Positions 12,247 to 22,400 of a DNA stretch of 64,000 bases are shown here, piece by piece. Below the pieces are notes generated by a model. The model saw only the letters and a program-made list of their open reading frames with translations. It had not been told where the DNA came from and searched no databases. Position 1 is the stretch's first letter. Each line of letters begins with the position of its first letter. This stretch comes from Micractinium sp. NFX-FRZ (taxonomy: Eukaryota; Chlorophyta; Trebouxiophyceae; Chlorellales; Chlorellaceae): the NCBI GenBank assembly GCA_029339195.1, contig JAPTJF010000011.1, positions 62,001 through 126,000 of the forward strand, written 5' to 3'. Both the position numbers and the translations under genes were made by a program.

Positions 12247-15200
12247 CTACGCATCTGCACTTCTTGTGGCGGCCCGCTCTGCCAGCTGCAGCTCGATGCG
12301 CCGCAGCTGCTGTGCCAGCACCTCAGCCACCGCTGCCGGCGAGTACCGCTCCTGCATGCGTCTCCGTGCCGCCCTGCTCCGCTCTGCCGCCTCCTCCCGG
12401 TGCTCCACCACGTGCCGCATCAGCTGCGCCAGGTGGCGCGCTGACGGCTGGGCCCAGCGGTGACCTGGCAAGGGGCGGGGGCAAGGCAGAGGCGGGGCAA
12501 GGGTTGGTTGGGGAGGGCATGGTTGGGCTGAGCGCCGGCAAAAGCAGGCTGCTGTTTCACATGATGGCTGGTCTGACACCATGCGCGGCTGCTGCAGTGT
12601 GCAGCAGGTTATCGGCAGCAAACCTCACGCACCACTCACAGCCAGGCAGCCCGCAGGCCAGGCAGCCGCACCTGAGAAGGCACCGCTGCCAGGTGGCACC
12701 TCCTCCAGCTGCCAGCTCAGCGGATACCCCACACTCTCATCTAAATAAGCAGTGGGCCCGCTCCAGTTGGTCACTATCACTGGTAGCTGCATTGACATGG
12801 CCTCCACAACAGGCAGGCCCCAGCCCTCCCCCCTGCACCAGGAAGGCAGCATCAACGCAAGGGAGGGGACTTGGGGTATGGGAGTCGGGGCACTACAAGT
12901 GTGCAGGTGTGTGGGAGCTGGGGCACTACAGGTGTGTAGGTGTTTGCCAGTGGGTGGGTGGGGACAAGGGGAGTGAAGGGAAACAGCGGGAGGGCTGGCG
13001 GTTTGGCTGGGCGGCCGCGGTGCGGGGTCGGTGGCCGCTCCTCTCCCGCCCCTCCTCCAGCGTGCCCCGGCACATCGACAGGGTCCCACGCCACCCCACC
13101 TCCAACTCACCGCGTGGGCAGTACAAATGCATCGGCAGTGCGGTACAGCCGTGGGTACCGCAGCTGCGGAATGTGGTCGCCCAGCACGTACACCGAGGGC
13201 AGGCGCTCCATGTTGGCCGCTGCCGCCGGCAGCTCTTGCCGCACCCAGGCCTGTGGCAACACAGAACAACAGAACAATGACAAGTCCACATTTGTTGGAT
13301 TGCAATGAGACGCTACAGTGTTGCATTGCATTACATATGTCATGGAGCTGGATCCGCACGGCCCTGGCAAGCAGCACTCAGCGGTCTGTTGGCTCAACTG
13401 GGCAGGCAAACATGAATGACCACCTTTTCAACACACTCCCACTGCCTGGTTCAGCGGCATAACCCCTGCCTCCATCACCTGCGGATGGCAGGCAAAGTAA
13501 CGAGCAGCACCCAGGAGCAGCACACACCTCCATCTGCTCATCAAAATTGGATTCTGAGTGGAAGGGCTTGGTGTGCATCAGCAGCAGCACGGGGTCGTCG
13601 GCAGTGAAAGCGGCCAGGTACGCCCGCAGCAGCACGTCCCACCCCTGCGGGCCACAGGCTTGGAGTTTGAAAAGAAAAACGGTGTTGCACGTGCTAGCCA
13701 TGGGGTGGGAGAACAGCAGCAGAAGCAGCCAGGCAAGCCTGCAGCAGCACGTCCCCCGCTGCAGGCAAGCGGGCAACGCACCCCAGGCCTCAGCCCAGCA
13801 CCAAGGGCTGCAGAGAACATGCCACGCAGAGACCGACTGCGCTTGCACACACCCTGGTCCCGCTCCACCCCACTCGCCTTCCGCGCCTCCCATTTGCCAA
13901 CGAACAGGAACACGAAAGGACGCCCGGTGCTGCTGCTGATGCCACCGCCAGCATCTCCAGTGCTGCTACTGCCGCTGCTGCTGCCGCTATTGCCATCACT
14001 GCTGGTGGCGTCGCTGCTTCCGGGGCCAGTGTAATTTGCCTCGGCCGCTGCACGCGGCCAGGCAGGCCCAAACACGTGCATGCCCAGTGGCAGGGGCAGC
14101 GGGTTGTGCCTGCTGGGGTCGAATTCTGCCACATCGACTGCCTCCGGCACGACGTGCAGCTTGGAGGGGTGCACACCGGAGGCGGCAAACGTGCCTCGGT
14201 GGAACTCGGTGGGCACCCACACCTCGCTCATCTGATTGCACCTGCGCCAGATTGCAAGGCGGGGGCATGGTGGTGGCGGTAAGGGGCCATGCAGGTGAAA
14301 CTGGCTGCTGGGGTTGGTGGTCCTACGCACGCAGCCAGGCTGATGAACAGTGCTGACACGATGGAGAGGCAGGCAGCTGCACGGTGCGCCCACAGCTGGA
14401 CAGGCGGGCATCGGCTAGAGCCTCTGCAGCCGGCACTGGGGTCACTTGGCGGGGTGCCTGGAGCGCAGCACCAGCAGCGCCCTGCACAGCGCTCACCGCT
14501 TCACGTGGTCGGCGCTCACGCGGTCGGATTCAAACCTGCGGCACACGAGGGTTTGGTGATTGGGATAGAGAGAGACATGGAGGGCAGGCCAGCTTGGAGC
14601 CAGACGGGGGCAGCATGCTGCCTTCACGGCACAGGCGGTGCGCACAACGCGATGCCAACCAGAGCATCGCCCATCCTTCAGTTCCGCCGCCCAGGCAGCC
14701 ACCCCACCCCGATTCCACTCACGGCCCAGCACCCACATGGCGCGTGCCACCACGTAAGCCGCCTGGCCCACCGGCACTGGCGGGCAGAGCGCTGTCTGGT
14801 AGAGCGGCTCAGGCAGAGCCCACGCCCTGCACGCATAGGCACGGGTGTATTGGGGAACAGTTTGGATTGGGCACAGCCACGGAAAAGCATGGCGTGAGGC
14901 GCGTTGTGTCAACAACAGTGTCCCCTGGCTGCAGCGGGTGCATGCTGCCCAGCAGGGCCAGCAGGGCCAGCACAGGCTTGCAGCTCAGGGCAACAGTGGC
15001 ACTCGTGTCGCGGAAGTGTAACAGCGCAGGTGCCACTGACCCAGGCTCGGAGTGGCACACGATGATGGCGGCCGCGGCGGCCGGCCATGTGGCGCTTTGC
15101 GCGCCGCGCAGCATGCGCAGCAGGTCCGCCTGGTCAGCGCTGCCCAGCCCTGCAAACACCTCGTAGCTCTCCAAATCCCCGTGGGATGTGATCCACACCC

Positions 15201-15875
15201 TGCGATAGCAAGTGATGCAGCATTTTCTGTCAGCCTGCATGTGCGCAGCACACATTTGGTGCAGCTGCCCACATCCCCATGGGGGGAGATCCACCTGGCT
15301 GGCTCTACCGCTGAGCCAAACAGGAGAACGAGGTAGGGCACAACTCAGTACATCTCCGTGCCGCATCACACCATGCACAGAAAATAACAGGAGGCAGAGC
15401 AGGACATCAATCCTGTCATCAACAGCCAGCGGCCTTCGTGTTGGCCCCACCAACACAAGGCCCCACCAAACACACACCTGTCAGCATACTCGGTGTGCCG
15501 CTGCAGGCCCAGCACCAGCTGGAGTGCCTCAGCGCCCATGCCGCCGCCGCTGAAGAACGGCGCATGCCACCACACTCGACGCCGTGCTTGGGGTGGGAGA
15601 GGTGGCGGCAGTGGTGGCGATGCTGGCGTGGGCAAGGGGTGCGGGTCTGAGACCGACGGTGGTGGAGGCAGTGGCGGCAGCGGCGGCGGCGGCCGCTGTA
15701 CCTGGCGGAGCTCGGCGCTGTCAGCAGGCAGGCGAACGGCAATTGCGATCAGGACAGCCGCTATAGCTGTCACCACAGCAGCGCCAAGAGCAAGAACAAG
15801 GCGTCGGCTGCAGGGGGAGTTGCGAGCCCTGGTTGGCTTCACACGCGCCGCTGACGCGTGTTCCTGGCGCACCAT
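12247..15875 (-). CDS. Type II membrane GT4-like glycosyltransferase
   Basis: Nine exons on the minus strand (15478-15875, 15041-15199, 14737-14826, 14497-14535, 13878-14241, 13528-13644, 13111-13250, 12672-12832, 12247-12464) give a closed frame of 561 residues. A basic N-terminus and a helix at about 25-47 (LVLALGAAVVTAIAAVLIAI) mark a type II Golgi-style anchor. A Pro-rich stem follows. The catalytic part has CHSEPGAW, MFESDRVSADHVKR, and FVGKWEARKGWDVLLRAY (the GT-B GKW..RKG segment). It ends with GEGWGLPVVEAMSMQLPVIV, the E-x7-E nucleotide-sugar motif of GT4 enzymes. I infer transfer of a sugar from an activated donor to a glycan or protein in the secretory pathway. The acceptor is unknown. 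Intron 5 has a GC donor (AAG|GCGAGT). The start was chosen because the next gene begins only 244 bases away on the other strand. Confidence 0.85.
13613..13768 (-). repeat. Exon 6 start duplicated into upstream intron (GT gene)
   Basis: The acceptor side of exon 6 (13613-13655) is repeated diverged at 13728-13768, with shared GCAGCAGCACGTCCC and a CTGC(A/G)GG acceptor in both. Confidence 0.65.
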
Positions 15876-16119
15876 GCCAACCGCAGGGTTAAGATCACCA
15901 TAAAGCGCCCCAGGCGTTGTCTTGGGCGACACTCCAGCCAGGCACAGCAGTGCGCAGCAGCTGTGAATTTTGGCTGCCTGGCTCAGTGAGCTAGCCCCGG
16001 AGAGATCCCGCAGAGTACAGCCGGTATTGATCAGAGCAGCAGCCCTTCCCACACGGGTGACAGGCCGCAGCAGCTGGCGCAGGACCTGCCCTTTCGCTCT
16101 TCGCTCACAGGCAGGACAA
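15876..16119. promoter_or_regulatory. Short divergent promoter, glycosyltransferase / MRNIP
   Basis: Only 244 bases separate the two divergent start codons, so both promoters and 5' UTRs must share this interval. I see no clear TATA box. Confidence 0.5.
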
Positions 16120-17747
16120 ATGGGCGCCCAGACGTGGCTGGTGGTTTGCTGCCACCAGTGCAAGAAGTTCCAAACAGACCAAGAGAAGAAGGCGAAGAAG
16201 TGAGTTGGGGTGGGCGGCGCCGGCTGGTGTCGCTGGTGCGGGCGACCTTGCACGACTCCCGGCTTATACCCCGAGATGCCTCTCAGCGCGCCTGCCCTTG
16301 CCTGCCCGGTTTGCAGGTGGCAGTGCAAGGTGTGCGGGGAGAAGCAGTCGCTGCAGCGCGTGTACGCGCGCTCCCACAGCGCCAAGGACTGCCGCTTGGT
16401 AAGTGCTGGGCGGCGTGCGGGTGCTGCGTCCTTGCGGGCGGCACACGCCTGCAGCAGCACTGCACGCCTCTACCTACACAAACCTCGCTGCACCAACATC
16501 GGGGTCCCTCCTCTCTCTTAATGTACTCCTGTGTCCTCCTGCCCCTGCCCCCCCGCCTCCACAGGTAGTCCAGCAGTACAACAGCGCACGGGGAGCAGTG
16601 GAGGCGGAGGAAACTGAGCAGGCGCTGGCAGAGGCCTATGTAGAGGCTGAGCATGGCTATCCAGAAGGCCACGGCAACGACAACGGAGAGGACGCCGCCT
16701 GGGGGCAGCAGCAGCAGGAGGAGGGACAGCAGCAGCAGCTGCGGCCACAGCGGTGGCTTGCATACACTGGGGAGTGCGAGGTGGGTGCTGCCGGGGTGCC
16801 GGGCTGTGTGCACGGGGATCCCTTGTCCAACTGTCGGCCCATAGCGCCCGCATGTCCGGGTGAAGGGGATGCCGCCAAAGTTTCTGGCCGTGCATGCGCA
16901 GTTGTGCCTGCCGACCATGCCTGCCGACATGCCTGCCTGCTTGGCTGCTGCGGTGGTGCACAAGCGCGCACCCAGTCGTCCTCGCTGGAGCACCCTGCTG
17001 TGCCTGCAGGAGGACGATGGCTGGACGGTAGCAGTGCCAGAGCGGGGAGGCAAGCTGAAGCGGGGCGCGCAGCAGCCTGGCAGCAGCCAGGGCACAACGG
17101 CAGGCGGCGGCGGTGGAGGCAAGCGCCAGCGGCGGCAGCAGCAGCAGGGGGAGGAGGAGGACGAGGGCCCTGGGTGGGGCCAGCTGTCGCCCTGCGCTGC
17201 TCCTGCCGGTTGGGAAGGTGCACAGCAGCCTCACCGGCAGCAGCAGCAGCAGCAGCAACGGCAGCAGCAGCGCCCGCTGGGCAACCAAACCCGGGCGCCC
17301 TTGGCACCGACAGGGCACGGCAGCAGCTGGCAGAACGTGCACCAACAGCAGCAGCAGCAGCAGCAGCAGGTCCAGGCGACGTGGGGCCAGCAGAAGCAGC
17401 CCAAGCAGCAGGCCAAGCAGGCATGGGGCCAGCCGCAGCCTCCACCAGGGCATCACTTGCAGCAGAACCAACTGCAGCAGCCGCAGCAACACTGGCCGCA
17501 GGCAGGGGTATCGCAGCAGCAGAATCCGCCGCCGCCGCAGCAGCAGCTGGCGGCCATGCAGCAGCATCTACTACAGCAGCCATCAACAGTGCAGCACCGC
17601 CTGCAGGGGCAGTTGCATGGGTGGCAGCAGGCAGGGCTGCCCAAGCAGCAGCCAGTGGGGCAGCCAGCGGGGCGGGGGCAGCAGCAGCAGCAGGGTGCGG
17701 TGGCAGCCTCCCGTTGGGGGACCTTTGTGTCAGAGGACGACTGGTGA
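16120..17747 (+). CDS. MRNIP: MRN complex-interacting protein homologue
   Basis: Four exons (16120-16199, 16317-16398, 16565-16780, 17010-17747) give a closed frame of 371 residues. The first 70 residues carry the MRNIP N-terminal zinc-binding signature: CCHQCKKFQTDQEKKAKKWQ, then CKVCGEKQSLQRVY, then SAKDCRLVVQQYN. This aligns with the animal C-C-x2-C-x-x-FQ...W-C-x2-C-GEKQS...DCR pattern. In animals MRNIP binds the MRE11-RAD50-NBS1 complex and supports fork protection and ATM signalling. The rest is low complexity, strongly Gln-rich (CAG/CAA runs about 17221-17370), with a basic KRQRR patch and a final WGTFVSEDDW. Similar EDDW/EDDG acidic-aromatic motifs flank the Q-rich part. The homology rests on the N-terminus only. 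Confidence 0.85.
17221..17370 (+). repeat. CAG-rich polyglutamine tracts
   Basis: Two runs of CAG codons with few interruptions lie within the MRNIP coding exon. They are likely to vary in length. Confidence 0.85.
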
Positions 17748-18136
17748 ACCACTGGCCTGCTCGCCTTGTGTCAGCTAGTGCTTTTTGACGTCATTTGCAG
17801 GCGGAGTGAGCGAAGTGTAGCAAGAGAGATAGCACGAACAAAGAAGTCAGTCAAACGAGCTGCGTCAAGAAAGCAATGAGAGGGGAACAGCGGCGGGGTG
17901 AGCAGGGCAGAGAAGGATGTGTGTTGGACATGTGCGCATGTGAGTGACGGGGAGAGCACGCGTGTGTGTGTGTGTGCAAGGCAAGAAGCAAACGCGTGCA
18001 ACAGAAATGTGGCACAGGGAAGAGTCAAGGGAGCAGGGCGACCTGAGGTGTGCACCGAGTGCTGACCTGCCAAAAAAATGTGCATCCTATGCATAACAAA
18101 TCGCGTATACGATGCAACGGGCAATGATCGCGTTGC

Positions 18137-18763
18137 TCAACGCATTGCGCGTAGCGCGTGGCGCTTTGCCGCTGCCACACGCGCCTTGGCAGCTGCCGCT
18201 GCCGCCGCTGCCGCTGCCTGGGCCTCCATTGCAGCCTGCTGGCTGCAGGTGGCAGCAGGGGGAGCGCCTGGAGGCTGCATTGGAAGGCCAAAGCAGCCGC
18301 CCATAGTGCCAATGCAGACGCTGCTCGCCTCGTACTGCCGCGTCACATCGCTCAGTGGCCGCCGTCCCAGGCCCGCTCCCTTCTTGCCTCCGCTGGCCAT
18401 CTGGGGCAGCTGCGGGCCACCCAGAGGGGTGCCGGCGGGGAACACTGTACGCACATGAGCGGGCGGGGATGGGGGCATAGTGTGTCATGGCATGTAGGAC
18501 GCCATAGGCAGAGGCGGCCACCTGGCGGGCAGCAGGCCCTTGGCTCGTGCAGCGGCATGGCCTGCCGCCCTGCCGGACTGACATGCAGATTCAGCGTCCC
18601 GTTCGCTACCATTGTGTGCACGCCCACGCCACTCACAGTTCTCCTTATCCTCCAAAATCAAGGGCCCCGCTGCTTGCTTGCACGGCTGGTCTGCAGAGGC
18701 GGGGGTGCGGCAGCCCCAGCCGGTGGCGGGCGGCGTGCCGGCGTAGACCATCAGGGCCTCCAT
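18137..18763 (-). CDS. Small protein with KEN box and D-box (securin/PATRONUS-like candidate)
   Basis: Two exons, 18637-18763 and 18137-18444 on the minus strand, join exactly to a 144-residue protein. Residues 38-42 are EDKEN, a KEN box, and 70-77 are RRPLSDVT, a destruction box (RxxL with the following D-V-T). Both are degrons read by the anaphase-promoting complex. They are preceded by GGKKGAGLG, and the C-terminus is an Ala-rich helix ending in a basic KRHALRAMR. Size, KEN-then-D-box order and lack of a globular domain fit plant PATRONUS or securin-type cell-cycle inhibitors, which are very poorly conserved. Other APC/C substrates are possible. It is tail-to-tail with the MRNIP gene. Confidence 0.6.
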
Positions 18764-19428
18764 TTAGCTTGATGTTGACGCGTACAGATGCCGAGACACC
18801 TGCAGAGAATCGAATGCCCGGCGAGAAAGCGAAGCGGTAGCGGTTTTAAACAAACGAGGCGGTTGCCTGCGCCGTCATGCAGCTCCTCTGCGCTTCCGGG
18901 CTGCTGCAGCGCTGTTGACGGCATTCACACCTTGCAGCAGCTTACAGGAATGCGATAGAGCGCCGCGGCCACTGCTCTCAAGCGAGGCACGGGACACCGA
19001 CTCGGCAACCCCAGGCGCGCAACAAAACACAGAGGACCTTCAATGACAGTCACAAGCAGCTAGATAGGCAATGTTGAGGGTCAGAGAGGATATGGGAAGC
19101 GGTAAGTGTTACCGGGGGCAGCTATTCGCTTGAAATCAACCGCCTCGCATGGGCCTGCTGTGCACAACGTGTCGACCGCCGCCATCTCAACCTGCTGCTG
19201 GCTCTGGCCCTGCTTGCAGCCGGAGGTGCAGTGCTCTGTCAATATAGCCCAATCATGTTTCTTTGACAAAGAAGTACTTTAAAGCTTTTGGGCCGAGCAC
19301 AAGTGCACAAGTGCCTCGATGCAGGCAGCCGCAGCCATCCGTCATACGTGGCTGGGCGCTGCTGCTCTGGCAGTTACACGGCCGCATCACTTATAATGAT
19401 GACCACAAATTCGGATACACAGGGCAGG
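18764..19428. other. Intergenic, no gene seen
   Basis: This is the upstream region of the KEN-box gene and the 3' region of the GCFC gene. A minus-strand TGTAA polyadenylation signal (TTACA on the plus strand at about 19373) lies about 55 bases past the GCFC stop. Confidence 0.55.
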
Positions 19429-22400
19429 CTAGAGAATGCTGTATGCTTTGCCCAGCTTGTTTGCGCGCGCCGTGTCACCCAGCGCATGCAGCGCCGCCGC
19501 CACCTGGCGCGCCGCCTGTGTGGCGGCCGGCAGCGGTGGCGCGCCACCAGGTGGCGCCTGCGCCTCCAGCGAGCGCGCCAGCATGGCAAGAAGCTCCATC
19601 ACTCCCTCCCCGCCACGTGGCGGTGGCGATCCAGCTCGGAACCACTCTGCTGGCAGAGCCTCCACAATGCGCGCCACGCGGTCGGCGGCAAGCGCGGGGT
19701 TGCCCGCAGCCGCACGCGCATACGGAAGCAGCTGTGCTCCTACTAGTTTGTCCAGCGCCAGCCGCTGCAGCGCTGCACGCGGCAGGCTGCCGTCGAATGC
19801 GCACACGGAGGCCAGCAGGCGCAGGCCACGACCAAAGCGGCGCGACAGGTGGACCGCCGCGCGGCGCGACGCGGCCAGCGCGGCGGGCGGCCACGCCGGC
19901 AGCGCCAGCCCCTCTACTGCACGCTCCAGCTTGCCCTGCACCAGGGCCACCACCTCTTGGAGTGCTTCATCCTCTGCTGGCACATACACCAGCAGGTCTG
20001 CCAGCATGGCGGCCGCCGCCCGGCTCTGCCGCCGGCTGTAGGGGCTCCACACCCCGGACAGCAGCTGCTGGGCCAGCGGCAGTACCAGCTTCTGCAGCAG
20101 CAGCGGAGGAGGGGTGGGGGAACAAGAAGGGACAGGGGATAAGGCGGCGGCGATGACCCCAGCAGTAATGCTCGACCTACCTGCCCCAGCCCGGGCTGGC
20201 TTCTATGAGTCGCTCCAGCCTGCTGCTCCGCGGTGTCCCGCCCTATGCCGACCACCCAAAACCCGCCATATGATGTGTCCCGCACTATGCCGACCACCAA
20301 AACCCCAAGAGTGTGCATGTGTGTGTGCGTGCGTGAAATACCCCGCCTGCACCCGCTGCAGCACCAGTTGCCAACCCGCCGCATCCGCACACGCCCCCAC
20401 AATCCATACTGCGCGCGCTCGCAAGCGCGTGCTAACTTGTCACCCACCTGCACCAGCTGCGGCACCAGGTTGGCATCTGGGTCGTCTGGGTCCAGCAGCG
20501 AGGGGTCCTGGGGCATGCCGTAGTCAAACAGCTGGGTGTACCACTGGTGGGAGTCAAAGCCTGCCGGGAAGGGCACAGCAGAGGAGAGGGCAGGCGTGCA
20601 GTGGGCCACAGAGGGCATGCCGGGCAGTGCACTCGATGTGGTCAAGTCAATGACAGGCGTGCGTACCCACAGCAGGGCGGGAGCCAATGCACACTGCCGG
20701 ATACTGTTCGAGCACAGCTAGGGGGCAGCTGAAACCTGCGGTGGCTCCTGCGAGGCGGCCGCTGCTAGGGGAGCCCAAGGGTGATGTCGCTTCGTGCTGG
20801 CCGCTGCAAACTCTGCATCCCTTGTGCTTACCCGCCTCGCCGCCGTGCAGCGGCCGCCACTTGAGCAGCTCCATGCGCACAAAGGGGGCGAAGAGGGCGG
20901 GGGCGGAGAGGGAGACGTAGGCGTCACGGTACGCCCCCGGCTGCCGTGCCTTCCACTCCTCCAGCCACTTCTTCACGGCGGGCAGGCTGCCAAACTCGTC
21001 GTCCGCGTCCTTGAACACTGCACGGAGTGAGTGCAAGAGGGTTGGACAAATGTGAGAGGGGAGGTAGGGTGGGCAGGACGGCGCGCAGAGCAGAGCAGGC
21101 TGCTGCAGCATTTTGCACCTTCCGCTACTAAGTGTAGAACATGCGCCGCCTCCCCATCCGAGCGCTGGCAGACCGCAGCCCCACATTGCCCCGCCCACCT
21201 GCGTCTGCTGCCTCCTGCACCTCGCCCTGCCGCGTGCGGAAGTGTGACACCTCCCCTTCCGACTCATCCGTGCTGTCTTCTCCCAAGTGAGGCTCCGCTG
21301 GCCCGCCCCCGCCGCCGCCGCTGGCTGCCGCCTGCTGCTCAAACTGCCGCTCAAGCGCCTGCAGCCGCGCCTGCCGCTGCTTGGCGCTGCAACGGAAAGA
21401 GGGGCACGCGTGGGGATGAGAACGCGAGGGGAATGAGGGGCAGGGCAGGGCAGGGCAAGGCAGGGCAGGGCAATGCGGGGGAAGTATGTACCGTCAAATG
21501 CCTCTCCATGCCTGCGTCTAGAGGGCCCAGCACAGCATGGCGCAGCACAGCGCGCACAGCACAACCAGCGCAGCCTCCTCAACCAACAACCATCTCCAGC
21601 TCACCGCTCCGCCAGCTCAGCCTTGCGTTCCGCATTCACGTCCCGCCCAAACTCATCCAGCTCCACCGGCAGATCCAGGCCCAGCAGCTTCTCCTCAGCC
21701 GCCGCCGCCGCCGCCTGCGCCGCCGCCGCCGCCGCGCCCGCCGCGCCCGCCCCGCCGCGCGACAGCACCGCGGTGGCAGCTGCAATGGCTGCCTCGGCAG
21801 GGGCGTGCTCCTCTGCGTCACCCGCCGACCGGCGCTGCTCCCAGGCTGAGGCGCGCCCCTCACACAGCTCTACAAGAGCCTCCTCCAGCTCCTCAACCAG
21901 CGGGGACTTGTCCTGCGGGACCGGGAGGAAGCAGCAGCGGCAAGAGAGTGTGTGTGCGAGGATGTGTGTGTGTGTGAGAGGAAGAGGAATCTCCCAGCGC
22001 AAACGGGCGGGTGAGGATGTGCATGCCACGCCCACCCTGGCTGCTCCCATGCTGGCCCGGCCTCGCCTCCCGCTGCAACTACGGCACCCCGCAGCGCCCC
22101 ACCATCCCAACCTCGCCACCCTTCCCTTGCCATCCCTTACCCCGCCCTGGCGACCCCCACCGCACCCTGCCCACACGACCCGCCCTGCCGGCCGTGCATA
22201 CCTGCAGCATGTTGCAGAGGTCTGCCACGTAGGCCTTGAGCCCCTGCACATACGCATACTTGGCTGAGGCCGCCTCCAGCTCGCCCTCCATTCGAGAGAT
22301 GGCGGCCAGCGAGTTCTGCAGGAGGGGTTGAGAGTTGTGTGGGTGGGGAGGACATGGTAAGGGCTGCACAAAGGGGGGCGAAACGGAGCAGGAATGCCAG

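Noticed and set aside
16657..17586. Long Ala/Pro-rich frames opposite the MRNIP Q-rich exon
   Set aside because: They mirror CAG repeats; the plus strand has the conserved zinc domain and exact splice frames.
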